Of a DNA stretch of 64,000 bases, positions 23,989 to 35,733 are shown piece after piece. The DNA lies in assembly GCA_004026145.2 (NCBI GenBank), contig CP034985.2, positions 670,720 to 734,719 of the forward strand. Direction: 5' to 3'. Below the pieces are notes generated by a model. The model worked only from the letters and a program-made list of their open reading frames with translations, had not been told where the DNA came from and searched no databases. Position 1 is the stretch's first letter. Each line of letters opens with the position of its first letter. Origin of the DNA: Takifugu bimaculatus. Taxonomy: Eukaryota; Chordata; Actinopteri; Tetraodontiformes; Tetraodontidae. A program made the position numbers and the translations under genes.

Positions 23989-26343
23989 CCATCCATCCAT
24001 CCATCCATCCATCCTCTACCGCTTATCTGGGGTCGGGTCGCGGGGGCAGCAGCCTGAACACCTCACCCGGGAGGCGTCCAGGGGGCATCCTTAACTAGAT
24101 GCCCAAGCCACCTCATCTGGCTCCTCTCAACGCGGAGGAGCAGCAACTCTACTCCGAGCTCCTCCCGGATGGCAGAGCTTCTCACCCTATCTCTAAGGGA
24201 GAGCCCAGCCACCCTACAGAGGAAGCTCATTTCGGCCGCTTGTACCCGTGATCTTGTTCTTTTGGTCATTACCCAAAGCTCATGACCATAGGTGAGGGTA
24301 GGAACGAAGATCGACCGGTAAATCGAGAGCTTTGCCTTTCGGCTCAGCTCTCTCTTCACCACTACGGACCGGTGCAGAGTCCGCATTACTGCGGATGCCG
24401 CAGTGATCCGCCTGTTGATCTCCCGCTCCATTCTTCCCTCACTTGTGAACAAGACCCCGAGGTACTTGAACTCCTCCACTTGGGGCAGGATCTCCTCCTT
24501 GACCTGGAGAAGGCACTCCACCTTTTTCCGGTTGAGAACCATGGCCTCGGATTTGGAGGTGCTGATTTTCATCCCAGCCGCTTCACATGCGGCGGCGAAC
24601 TGATCCAGTGATAGTTGGAGGTCACGGGCCGATGATGCCAACAGGACCACATCATCCGCAAAAAGCAGAGACCCTATCCTGAGGTCACCAAACCGGACCC
24701 CCTCAACACCATGACTGCACCTAGAAATTCTGTCCATAAAAATTATGAACAGAATCGGTGACAAAGGGCAGCCCTGGCGGAGACCAACCCCCACCGGAAA
24801 CAAGTTTGACTTACTGCCGGCAATTCAGACCAAACTCTGGCACCGATCGTACAGGGAGCGGACAGCCCGTATCAGCGGGCCCGACACCCCATACTCTCGG
24901 AGAACCCCCCACAGGACCCCCCGAGGGACACGGTCGAATGCCTTCTCCAAGTCCACAAAACTCCCATGCACCCTTGTAGAGCTGGTCCACTGTTCCACGC
25001 CCAGGATGAAAACCAAATTGCTCCTCCTGAATCCGAGGTTCGACTATCCAGCGGACCCTCCTCTCCAGTACCCCTGAATAGACCTTACCAGGGAGGCTGA
25101 GGAGTGTGATCCCCCTATAGTTGGAACACACCCTCCTGTACCCCTTCTTAAAAAGAGGGACTACCACCCCTGTCTGCCAATCCAGCGGCACTGCCCCCGA
25201 TGTCCACGCGATGTTGCAGAGTCGAGTCAACCACGACAGTCCTACAACATCCAGAGCCTTAAGGAACTCTGGGCGGATATCATCCACCCCCGGGGCCTTG
25301 CCACCGAGGAGTTTTTTGACTACCTCGGCAACTTCAGCCCCGGAGATATGAGAGCCCATCTCCAGGTCCCCAGGCCCTACTTCCCCACTGGAAGGCGTGT
25401 TGGTGGGATTGAGGAGGTCCTCGAAGTATTCCTTCCACCGATCCACAACATCCCGAGTTGAGGTCAGCAGCACACCATCACCACTATACACAGTGATGAC
25501 GGTGCACTGCTTCCCCCTCCTCAGATGCTGGATGGTGGTCCAGAACCTTTTCGAGGCCGTCCGAAAGTCGTTCTCCATGGCCTCACTGAACTCTTCCCTA
25601 ACCCTAACCCTAACCATAGGCACAAACAACAGTCAGGATCCGTCCCCCCCACCCGAAGGCGAAGGGAGGCTACCCTCTCATCCACCAGGGTAAACTCCAA
25701 TATACAGGCACTGAGCTGGGGAGCAACAAGAATTGCCACCCCTGCCCGTCGCCTCTCACCATTGGCAACTCCAGAGTGGTAGAGAGTCCAACCCCTCTCA
25801 AGAAGACTGGTTCCAGAGCCCTTGCTGTGCGTCAAGGTGAGGCCAACTATATCTAGTCGGAACTTCTCAACCTCGCGCACCAACTCAGGCTCCTTTCCCA
25901 CCAGAGAGGTGACATTCCATGTCCCCAGACCGCCAAGGTCCCTGCCTCTGGCTGCTACCCAAAACACAATGCACCCGACCCCCTTGGCCCCTCCTGCAGG
26001 TGGTGAGCCCACGGGAAGGGGGTCCCATGTTGCCTCTTCGGGCTGTGCCCAGCCGGACTCCATGGGCAGAGGTCCGGCCACCAGGCGCTCGCCAACGTGC
26101 CCCACCCCCAGGCCTGGCTCCAGGAGGGGGCCCCGGTGACCCGCATCCGGGCAAGGGAAACCTGGTACCAATGTTGTTTTTCGTCATTAGGAAGTCTGGG
26201 CTACGCTTTGTCTGATCCCTCACCTAGGACCTGTTTGCCACGGGTGGCCCTACCAGGGGCATATAGCCCCAGACAACAGAGCTCCTAGGATCATTGGGAC
26301 ATGCAAACCCCTCCACCACAATAAGGTGGTAGCCCAGGAGGGG
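23989..26343 (-). mobile_element. Rex3 (RTE clade) retrotransposon with both ends, internally deleted, copy 2
   Basis: On the minus strand: 5' leader, an APE-type endonuclease portion (LGTWNVTSLVGKEPELVREV), reverse transcriptase including LLFADDVVLLASSARDLQLS, then the 3' tail of ATCC repeats (plus strand) at 23983-24014. The sequence contains matches to both published degenerate Rex3 RT primers as I recall them (near 24759-24779 and 25162-25180). A 14-bp direct repeat, AATAAAGGGTCCAT, flanks it at 23975-23988 and 26344-26357. The coding region is broken: most of the endonuclease to early RT part is deleted at a CCCTAA-repeat junction (25596-25615), and a further deletion near 24062 removes the C-terminal end present in copy 1. 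Not autonomous. Confidence 0.93.
25596..25615. repeat. Short interstitial telomeric repeat, (CCCTAA)3
   Basis: Three perfect CCCTAA units plus CC. They sit exactly where the Rex3 reading frame jumps from the endonuclease (ending TVVCAY-like) to a much later segment (EEFSEAMENDF). The rest of the element is not telomere-like. Confidence 0.9.
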
Positions 26344-26579
26344 AATAAAGGGTCCATATTTCAAAAATGTTGTTCCCTAAATTCTTCTTCAATTCTAGAA
26401 TAACCCATAAGTTAAAAACTGATGATGTATTGAAAGCAGGAGTGATGCTGACACATAACAATTATGTGCTTTGAATCATTTTAGTGGAAACACATCAGCA
26501 GAAAATGAAGAAGAAACACTAAAGAAATTGACCGAAGTTTCTCCACTGCTGTTGCTGATGGTGCTCCCTCCAATTTGTT

Positions 26580-26805
26580 GTGTGTTCTCCTCTTGACCCA
26601 CGACCCCGGCTGTGAGACAAAAGCCCAGTAGACTCTAAAGGACAGATTTTGGTCAAAAGTTACTCCAAGATTCCTCACAGAGAGACTAGATGCTGAGATA
26701 CCATCTAGAGTGATCATGTGATCTAATCTATCCCTGAGAGGTTCAGGACCAAACACCATGACCTCAGTTTTTCCTGAGTTGAGGAGGAAATTTGAAGACA
26801 TTTTG
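26580..26805 (-). mobile_element. L2-type LINE reverse-transcriptase fragment
   Basis: The minus-strand frame contains MSSNFLLNSGKTEVMVFGPE and GISASSLSVRNLGVTFDQNL, the region after the catalytic YADD box of fish L2 elements. It is truncated on both sides. It is probably part of the same decayed element as the 3' sequence at 27150-27480. Confidence 0.8.
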
Positions 26806-27149
26806 TAGGATTCATGTTGTTGCAGTGACAGTTTTGCTATGTTAACAGAGAAAATGTTATTTCGCTTTATTATTCAGAAACCTCACATCAATAGGCTTTA
26901 ATCGGATGAAAAGGGGTTTCCTGAAGGTTGATCTTATAGGTTAGTGTAAGAAACATGGAAAAAAGTCCCCAAGTTGCGCTTGTATTGGTGATAGAAGAAA
27001 ATGTTGTTGTGCATAAAAACAGCACTCTGGAAATAATCTTTTTGGATTCACTAAATTTAGGGTTCACTATCTTGCTAACAGACATGTAAATCAGGGGTTA
27101 TCAAATCATGATTTAGTTTCAACACATCAAAGTGCTTTTACAGCAACTC

Positions 27150-27480
27150 AAATCAATCTTTATTTATATAGCATCTGTTACAATCAAAATTGTTTCTAGG
27201 CGCTTTCCAGAATCCCAGGGCCTGACCCCCAACAAGCAACAGTGGCAAGGAAAAGCTCCCCTTTAACAAGATGATCCGAGACGGAAGGGGGGAAGAAACG
27301 GCTTGAAAAGAGGAGGTGGAGGGAGACGGAAACAGAGACGTTACCCAATTACACAGGAGGAAGACTTGTCAGGAAGATGCGGATGACACCCACCAGAGTT
27401 CAAAATAAAACAGGACGTGATGAAGATGGGGACAAGAACCTGTACAGGGGAGACACTAAACACTGGTCCTGACAAATTCT
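27150..27480 (-). mobile_element. L2-type LINE 3'-end sequence
   Basis: Starts with TCTTTATTTATATAGCATCT and CAGTGGCAAGGAAAAGCTCC, the minus-strand view of the L2 3' UTR that also occurs at 31495-31620 and, in plus orientation, at 61935-62060. It continues into sequence shared with the spacer of every kinase unit. Confidence 0.7.
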
Positions 27481-27841
27481 CCTCTGGTACCTGAATTAAC
27501 AACATACAGTTGGAAAAGCCTGATTTTTTTTCTTCTCAATGTTTAGAATGAATAATGACATGTTATTAAAATTTGCACTAAATAAATGTCTGTCAAGGCC
27601 AACTGGGTTTCTTTTGGATCAGAGCCTCAGACTTGGAAGACTTGTTTTTTTCAGCAGTTCGACACCAAAACATGGGTAACATTTATTGAGTAACCTCTAA
27701 AAGCATTCACCCAGCCCCAAGCCCACCACATGGTCCCCATGTTGGCCCATCTGGGCTGGGTGTATAATAAAAATTGTTACCTAGAAACAAAGCAGAGAGA
27801 TTTTCTTGTGAGACGTAGGAGAATAGTGTGTTTATTTAGGC

Positions 27842-29011
27842 CAGGGGTGGGGAACCCCCGGCCTCCGGGCCGTATACGGCCTACGAGACCATTTCTACCG
27901 GCCCGCAACGCAATAAGATTTTTATATTTTATATGTGCACTTATACAGTGGGACCGTTCGCTAAACTCCGCGAGCTGCGAGTAGCAGCGGTAGCGTATTT
28001 TTGCCTTTCGTATCCTGAAATTTCTTTCGTAACAAGAGGAAATATTTTCCCGTTTTCTGAGATAAAACAGACGGTTATGTTATGTCCGAGTCAAGGTCAG
28101 GGTCAGTGAACACAGCATGTGATGTACGTAGTGGGCTGGACTGATTGACACGGACGAAAAAATGCATAGCGAAACACGCTAAACTCGACGAGTTGAAAGG
28201 ACAGATGCGTTTGGATAAAATTAACGCTCCTCGCCGGAGTTTGGAGGCTCAACAAGCAGCTTTCACACGACCATGTACCGACAGAGAGAATATTCCGCGT
28301 GCAAGTTTTGTGATGAGTGAATTAATAGCCACGAAGCTGAAACCTCACGCCGAAGGAGAGTTCGTGAACGCGCCTCGTAGCCGCCGCTGAGGCGCTCGCG
28401 CCGGACCAAGTAAAATTGTTTCAAAGCGTGAATTTTTTTTCGTGAATAACTATTGAACTAAGACATATATTGTTATGATTCCAGTGACTAACGGTATGTT
28501 TTTATGGTCAAGGAATCTAAATATGTAGTCAAAGTATATGTGGGACTAATATTTATAGTGGAAATCACAATATGCCAGGAATTGTTGCGCTTGGCGGAGG
28601 TCTGCGCTCTCCGAGTGATTTCTAGTTGTTATTATTATTGTCTTTATCTTTCTTTTCATTTATTTTCTTGATTATCTTGTTATATTGCAGTTTTTGTAAG
28701 TAGAGGCCTCGAACAGGCCCTTACGGGTCTCTTGCCTCAACTCTGCACCTCTTTTTTTTAATTGTTTTGTATGACCATGAAAACATATTTTACTTGTTTG
28801 TCATTTTATTCTATTTTTTTTTTTTTGGTGATTTTATATGCATGTGTGCTAAATAAATAATTCAAACTCAAATGCAGCAATCATGAGACTTAGTAACACA
28901 GTGGTTATAGACTTTTTTTTTGCATCCCTATGTGTTCATAATAGTATGGCCCTCGGAGGACTTTATAAAAATTGAAATGGCCCTCGATATGAGAAAGGTT
29001 CCCCACCCCTG
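27842..29011 (+). mobile_element. hAT-family DNA transposon, internally deleted, with 8-bp target duplication
   Basis: Perfect 15-bp terminal inverted repeats, CAGGGGTGGGGAACC at the left and its complement at the right, flanked by ATTTAGGC at 27834-27841 and 29012-29019. The interrupted sequence is intact in units 6 and 7 (near 44958 and 48032), giving an empty-site comparison. The plus frame 28145-28390 includes RASFVMSELIATKLKPHAEG, like the N-terminal region of hAT-Charlie/GTF2IRD2-type transposases. Most of the transposase is missing, so the element is non-autonomous. Confidence 0.93.
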
Positions 29012-29097
29012 ATTTAGGCAATAGTGATAAATGGTTACATATCATTATAAGGTTCACATTTCCTGAAAATTACAGTAAAATAGAGGGACATCAGCTG

Positions 29098-30213
29098 TCA
29101 ACGGAACCACGGGTGGCTCAACATCTGTTCCAGGGTAATACGCTGATCCGGGTTCAATAGGAAACAGCTCTTCAAAAACTTCTTACAATCTGAGGAGGGT
29201 AGACAGAGAGAAAAGTGACCTTTAGCACGAAAGCTGCTTTCATTAATTACAAGTTCAGACAATTGCAAAATATTAATAAAGAAAGGAAGCAGTAGCATCT
29301 CTTTACCTTCAGACACTTTTAACTTCATTATGGTCTGTGTGAGGAAATTTTCACGGTGCCGCATCCCTGTTGTGAACAAGTCAGTATTTGCACTAAGTAG
29401 TTACAGGAGGATGCAGCCGAGTTGCCAGACGGTGGTCGGGCCAGCTTCATAGATTCCCCGGTAGTTAAACTCTGGAGGACTAAAGCAAAAGGTTCCTGTG
29501 AGAAAAGAAAAAGGTTTTGAATTAAATTGTCCACTGAAAAGCTCCAAATCAGACGTCAGCATGAGTTCAGCCGTACCGGAGTAGCTGCAATATCCCGGCG
29601 TCACAAACCAGCCACAACCAAAGTCACTGATGCGCACTCGAGGAATGTGCCAAGCATCATAGAATTGGATGAGAATGTTTTCTGGTTTTAGATCGTGGTG
29701 GAAAACGGCTGCCTTATGTATTTGAATTGCAGCTTCTACCAGCTGCCTCATGAATTCCTGATGGACAGAAAGAAGAGTTAAAGAACATTCAAAGATATTA
29801 TCAGACTGAGCTCTGCAGCGGTGGGAGGCGGTCCACCCTAACACGATAGCCAGCATTATTACCTTAGCCAGGCCTTCGTCTATTTGGCCATTGTTGTAGT
29901 CGAACAGGTTCATGCAGTTCTCTGGCCTCTCCATGATCAGTAGGACTTCATCATCCATTAGTCCATGCTTATGGGGAGACGACTGCATTTCCCCCTACAG
30001 AGTCCCCTGCTGTCATTGCCATTAGTACCATCTCCATTGGGACGCAGCGTCGCTCACCGTTTATCACCTGAGGAGAGGAACACAACATGCTCGTCTGTGG
30101 TTTACTGCTGGTCATCAATGAAAAAGGAACAGCTCCACACTAAGCTCAACAGCTGATGGTAGGATCAAAGTTAGCCTTACCACTGGCTGGTACTTGACCA
30201 AGTCTTTATTGAT
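29098..30213 (-). pseudogene. PIM-like kinase copy 1, 5'-truncated
   Basis: Retains exons 5-8 and part of exon 4; homology to the other units ends near 30213, so the promoter, N-terminal exons and glycine loop are missing. Exon 5 carries the frameshift/TAA shared by most copies. A second stop (CAA to TAA, near 29401) interrupts the C-lobe after WQLGCILL, and is shared with copies 6 and 7. The catalytic loop reads FHHDLKPENIL and the DFG is present. The C-terminal exon ends HPWFR. Its 3' half is almost identical to copies 6 and 7, nearly 16 kb away. Confidence 0.9.
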
Positions 30214-30216
30214 GTT

Positions 30217-30950
30217 TCACAAGATGGGAGTATAGAGCCAGACTGTAACTTCAAATGTGAGAAAACACAACGTTAAAAAAACTAAACAATTCCTGACCAA
30301 CTTGTGAGGACCATCCTTTGTTACTAGGTAGATTTCGGATAGAGGAAGTGTGTTTCCTCACTGTTTCTACTCAATTAAATATCAAGAAATTTTAATAATG
30401 CAAGTGTGGATTTTTTTGTTTTCATATGAAGATTCATATTTAGTTGTTAGCATTATACATCGTGTAATTCTTGTGTTGGTATTAATTACTTCTTGAATAT
30501 TTATTAATACAATTATATTTTTATTAATTATAATAATTAAAATTATAACATTGTTCTGAACTTATAAATGTGGATTTTTGGCATCAATATGTTTACTGTT
30601 ACATTTGTGTCTTCTTCAATTTTAAATCTGTTCCAGTAAAATACAAAGATGTATGTCCAATTTTATTGAACACATCTTTGCTGAGAGAAAGAGCTGCCCA
30701 GGTGCTTAATTGATTGAATGGGCACCTTCTATGAAGTGTCAGAGTCTTAGTCTTATTTTATCATGTATATAAGGAAGTTTAAAAATATGTAGGAACAGTA
30801 AAATTATTTTATTCAACATATTCAACAATTCTAAACAACAACAACACTAAAACAGTTACATAATAAAACTTCAAAATCTCTTGTAAACAAAAAAATCTTA
30901 TCTGCTAATTTAAAAAAAAGAGGGCAGAGAAAAAATTCTGCAGGACCTTA
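30217..30950. other. AT-rich stretch replacing the 5' part of copy 1
   Basis: Very AT-rich sequence not shared with the other units. No gene is recognised. It separates the truncated copy 1 from the orphan exon at 30951-31177. Confidence 0.45.
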
Positions 30951-31177
30951 TTAATCAAAGTGAACTTTAGCCCTCCATTTCTCATTTGCAATCCTGTTGT
31001 GAACCTGATATTTAACACCTTTCCATGTGCGTTGGTGGAGAACTGGTTCTGCCTCAATTGCATCAAGACACAATTGTTTTCCAGGAACTTTCTGCAAAAT
31101 GATGTTGGTCTCTAACTGTCTCCAGACAGCTGCCTTCTCTTCTTCACTCCAAGGTCTCCGTTTTCGGATGTCTGTAG
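30951..31177 (-). CDS. Orphan terminal exon, basic domain of an uncharacterised fish protein family
   Basis: A minus-strand open stretch runs from a good splice acceptor (TTTCTGTTGCAG) at 31178 to a TAA at 30951, encoding about 75 residues: DIRKRRPWSEEEKAAVWRQL, KVPGKQLCLDAIEAEPVLHQ, then RTWKGVKYQVHNRIANEKW. It has no in-frame ATG, so it looks like a 3' exon. The RPWSEEE ... VPGK ... RTWK ... VHN pattern resembles a C-terminal segment found in many unnamed teleost proteins; I do not know its function. No upstream exons are recognised, so it may be a displaced fragment. Confidence 0.45.
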
Positions 31178-31484
31178 CTGCAACAGAAATTAAACTTTGT
31201 AGTTACTGTAAATCTAGTATATCATCTCGTATATCAACTTAACAGCAGATACATTACTAATGTACATCCAAGTGTTTCACTTTTTTTACTGATTTGTCTG
31301 TAGGATTAGACCTTCATTGCTCTCTTGTCCTCTCTCCTCTGATCCCCCCGTCTTGTCACCTCTTTCTCTCTTCCATGTTCTCCCTCTCATCTCCCTCTTT
31401 TCTCTCTCCCTCTATCTTCCCTCTCATATTCTACCATATCCTCTCTCCCACCATCTTATTTGTAGACTTTGAATCATCCATTCA

Positions 31485-32215
31485 ATCAATCAATCAATCT
31501 TTATTTATATAGCGTCTTATACAATCAAGATTGTTTCAAGGCGCTTCCCAGAATCCCAGGGCCTGACCCCAGACAAGCAACAGTGGCAAGGAAAAACTCC
31601 CCTTTAACAGGAAGAAACCTTGAGCAGGACCAGGCTCATGTAGGGGGACCCTCCTGCTGATGGGGGGGGGGTAGAGAGAGAGGAGAAGGGGGAGGACAGG
31701 TAGAGGATAGGATAGGTAGGAGAGGAGAGGGGTAAAGGAGAGGAGAAGTAGAGTGAAGGGGAGGTAGAGAAGAGGAGAAGGAGGAGGAGGGGAAAGAGGA
31801 GAGGAAAGAAGAGGAGAGGGAGAGGAAAAGGAGAAGGAGAAGGAGGGGGAGAGGAGAGGAGAGGTTCCATAGCAGGGAGCTTACTGGTTGCTAAATGCTG
31901 GCCCCCCATTCTACCTCTAGAGACTCTAGGGACCACAAGTAGACCAGCATTCTGAGAGCGGAGCGGTCTATCTGAGACGGAAGGGCGAAGAAACAGCTTA
32001 TAAAGAGGAGGTGGAGGGAGACGGAATAGAGACGTTACCCAACTACACAGGAGGAAGACTTGTCGGGAAGATGCGGATGACACCCACCAGAGTTCAAAAT
32101 AAAACAGGACGTGATGAAGACGGGGACAAGAACCTGTACAGGAGACACTAAACTCTGGTCCTGACAAATGCTCCTCTGGTACCCGAATTAACAACATACA
32201 GTTGGAAAAGCCTGA
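31485..32215 (-). mobile_element. L2-type LINE 3' portion, with ATCA tail
   Basis: Minus-strand element: the frame contains LRSQNAGLLVVPRVSRGRMG from the end of the reverse-transcriptase protein, followed by a 3' UTR with a GGAGA-rich expansion (31670-31860) and the end TATATAAATAAAGATTGATT with tandem ATCA (plus strand) at 31484-31498. This is the longest 3' end among the array spacers; other units keep only the part nearest the kinase downstream flank. Confidence 0.8.
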
Positions 32216-32619
32216 ATTTTTTTTCTCAGTGTTTAGAATGAATAATGACCTCTTATTAAAAGTTACACTAAATAAATGTCTGTCAAGGCCACCTGGGTTT
32301 CTTTTGGATCAGAGCCTCAGACTTGTTTTTTTCAGCAGTTTGACACCAAAACATGGGTGACATTTATTGAGTAACCTCTAAAAGCATTCACCCAGCCCCA
32401 AGCCCACCACATGGTCCCCATGTTGGCCCATCTGGGATGGGTGTATAATTAAAATAGTTACCTAGAAACAAAGCAGAGACCAGACACCAGTCATTTTCTC
32501 AGGTATTGTGAGATGTAGGAAAATAGTGTGTTTATTCAGACAGTAGTGATAAATGGTTATATATCATTATAAGGTTCACATTTCCAGAAAATTAAAGTAA
32601 AATAGAGGGACATCAGCTG

Positions 32620-34440
32620 TCAATTGAACCACGGGTGGCACCACATCTGTCCCAGGGTAAGACGCTGATCCGGATTGACTAGCAAACAGCTCATCAAAAA
32701 CTTCTTAGGAAGGTAGACGGAGAGAAAAGTGACTGTTAGCACGAAAGCTGCATTTGTGAATTACAAGTTCAGACAATTGCAAAATATTAATAAAGAAAAG
32801 AAGCAGTAGCATCTCTTTACCTTCAGTCACTTTCAACTCCATTATGGTGTACATGAGGAAATGTTCACAGTGCTGCATCCCTCTTATAAACAAGTCAGTA
32901 TTTTCACTGAGTAGTTGGAGGAGGATGCAGCCAAGTTGCCAGACGGTGGTCGGGCCAGCTTCATAGATTCCCCGGTGTTTAAACTCTGGAGGCCTAAAGC
33001 AATAGGTTCCTGTGAGAAAAGAAAAAGGTTTTGAATTAAATTGTCCACTGAAAAGCTCCAAATCAGACGTCAGCATGAGTTCAGCCATACCGGAGTAGCT
33101 GCAATATCCCGGCGTCACAAACCAGCCACAACCAAAGTCACTGATGCGCACTCGAGGAATGTGCCAAGCATCATAGAATTGGATGAGAATGTTTTCTGGT
33201 TTTAGATCGTGGTGGAAAACGGCTGCCTTATGGATTTGAATTGCAGCTTCTACCAGCTGCCTCATGAATTCCTGATGGACAGAAAGAAGAGTTAAAGAAC
33301 ATCCAAAGATATTATCAGCCTGAGCTCTGCAGCGGTGGGAGGCGGTCCACCCTAACACGATAGCCAGCATTATTACCTTAGCCAGGCCTTCGTCTATTTG
33401 GCCATTGTTGTAGTCGAACAGGTTCATGCAGTTCTCTGGCCTCTCCATGATCAGTAGGACTTCATCACCCATTAGTCCATGCTTATGGGGAGACGACTGC
33501 ATTTCCCCCTACAGAGTCCCCTGCTGTCATCGCCATTAGTACCATCTCCATTGGGACGCAGCGTCGCTCACCGTTTATCACCTGAAGAGAGGAACACAAC
33601 ATGCTCGTCTGTGGTTTACTGCTGGTCATCAATGAAAAAGGAACAGCTCCACACTAAGCTCAACAGCTGATGGTAGGATCAAAGTTAGCCTTACCACTGG
33701 CTGGTACTTGACCAAGTCTTTATCGATGTGCTTGATTGCCACCTGTAAGAAGAAAATCATGTGTCAAGGAGATCAGTGATGATTATATGTGGATGTGTGT
33801 TTGGTGTGATTCAAATAAAAATACTTACTGGAAATAAATCGTCCCTTATATAACCGCAATACACCGTTCCAAAACCTCCTTCTCCCAGCTGTGAAACTTC
33901 GATGTAGTGTTTCTCATATTCTTCTGCAAATACAGATTTACTACAGTTGTTGTGCACACAAACACACACAGACACACACACCCTCCACAATAAGCTCACC
34001 TCTGCTGATGGGCACCAAGACATGCTTGGGCTTTGCTGTGGTTGATGGCCACAGCTCAGGAAAAGAGAACACATTGTGGGGAACCGTCACTGATTCAGTC
34101 TTCTGTCTCTTCCTGGGTGCTTCTGGGTATGACTGGGCCTTTCTTTTTCTGCCCCGGTTTGACACCTCGTTCGGTCCCACTCGAGGAGTGGGTTTGCTGC
34201 AGACCATTCGCCTGCACTCAGAGCCGACCTTCCTCTTTTTGCACACCGGCCTACCGTCCTCCCCTCTGCTGGTGGTTGGACTGGTGCTGTTCTCTGATTG
34301 TGAGGTAAAACCAGTCTGCTTTAAACTTTTGTATAAATGAATCAGACCAGCATGAAAAACATGGATTTGGCTTCTCTGATGGTATAGTCACCTGATTTTG
34401 ACGATTCCTCACGTTTGCGTTCATGTGAAGAGATGCCCAT
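32620..34440 (-). pseudogene. PIM-like kinase copy 2
   Basis: All eight exons are recognisable, with exon 1 ATG at 34440 (MGISSHERKREESSKS). Exon 2 (basic, NLS-like RGRKRKAQ and PRKRQK) and exon 3 (QLGEGGFGTVYCGY) are open. Lesions: the 2-base deletion and TAA in exon 5, and an 8-base deletion near 32700 that removes the exon 8 acceptor and the codons for DC, shifting the C-terminal frame. The exon 8 lesion is shared with copy 3. The catalytic HHD and DFG motifs remain. An interrupted CA tract lies in intron 2. Confidence 0.88.
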
Positions 34441-34722
34441 TTCTGCTCTGTACGACAGCTCAACAGCCAATGTTGCACATTTGTTTGTTGTTAGTATATT
34501 GAGCAGGGAAGCTTTGACTATACCTTTGTCTTTCAAGATTCTTTAATCCATCTTGACTTTGATGTCTTCATGTATGTCTTTTGGCTTTGGTATTTCTTTA
34601 ATGTTTTGACTCTGAACAAAGTCTATATGCTTTGATCCCAGCCATCGTTGTGTTTTGCGTGTCTATTCAAGGTAGTTTTCTGTGTCAACTGGACCGTTTT
34701 TTTTCTCTTTTGAAGATGTTTC

Positions 34723-34740
34723 GCCTTCTATCCGGAAGGC
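34723..34740. repeat. Conserved short hairpin in the kinase-unit spacer
   Basis: GCCTTC, six bases, GAAGGC. The same element recurs in the spacers near 37845, 40964, 44089 and 47164, with the loop varying by one base (CCGG or CCAG context). It sits about 300 bp upstream of exon 1. It is probably part of an older dispersed repeat carried along by the array. Confidence 0.6.
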
Positions 34741-35733
34741 TTCTTCAGTTCTGAACTCGCTGGCTACAAAATATAGCCCTTTTGCGAGATTGTGAGGATT
34801 AAATGCTGAAACTCTGATGGTGGAGCTTCTTACCGCTGAAATTCACATGTAATTCTTTAGATGAATACAAAAGGGGGGGAGCAGAAAAACTACACAGGAA
34901 ATAACATCACTTGTCAACTTAGTGAGGAGAGGAGAGGAAAGGAAAGAAGAGGAGAGGAGAGGAGAGGAGAGGAGAGGTTCCATAGCCGGGAGCTTACTGG
35001 TTGCTAAATGCTCGGCCCCCCATTCTACCTCTAGAGACTCTAGGGACCACAAGTAGACCAGCATTCTGAGAGCGGAGCGGTCTATCCGAGACGGAAGGGC
35101 GAAGAAACAGCTTATAAAGAGGAGGTGGAGGGAGACGGAATAGAGACGTTACCCAATTACACAGGAGGAAGACTTGTCGGGAAGATGCGGATGACACCCA
35201 CCAGAGTTCAAAATAAAACAGGACGTGATGAAGACGGGGACAAAAACCTGTACAGGAGACACTAAACTCTGGTCCTGACAAATGCTCCTCTGGTACCCGA
35301 ATTAACAACATACAGTTGGATAAGCCTGAATTTTTTTTCTCAGTGTTTAGAATGAATAATGACCTCCTATTAAAAGTTACACTAAATAAATGTCTGTCAA
35401 GGCCACCTGGGTTTCTTTTGGATCAGAGCCTCAGACTTGTTTTTTTCAGCAGTTTGACACCAACACATGGGTAACATTTATTGAGTAACCTCTAAAAGCA
35501 TTCACCCAGCCCCAAGCCCACCACATGGTCCCCATGTTGGCCCATCTGGGATGGGTGTATAATTAAAATAGTTACCTAGAAACAAAGCAGAGACCAGACA
35601 CCAGTCATTTTCTCAGGTATTGTGAGATGTAGGAAAATAGTGTGTTTATTCAGACAGTAGTGATAAATGGTTACATATCATTATAAGGTTCACATTTCCA
35701 GAAAATTAAAGTAAAATAGAGGGACATCAGCTG

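Noticed and set aside
33479..33670. Plus-strand open frames recurring in each kinase unit (starting MLMGRRLHFP)
   Set aside because: They are antisense shadows of kinase exon 5 and its intron, present because the unit is repeated.
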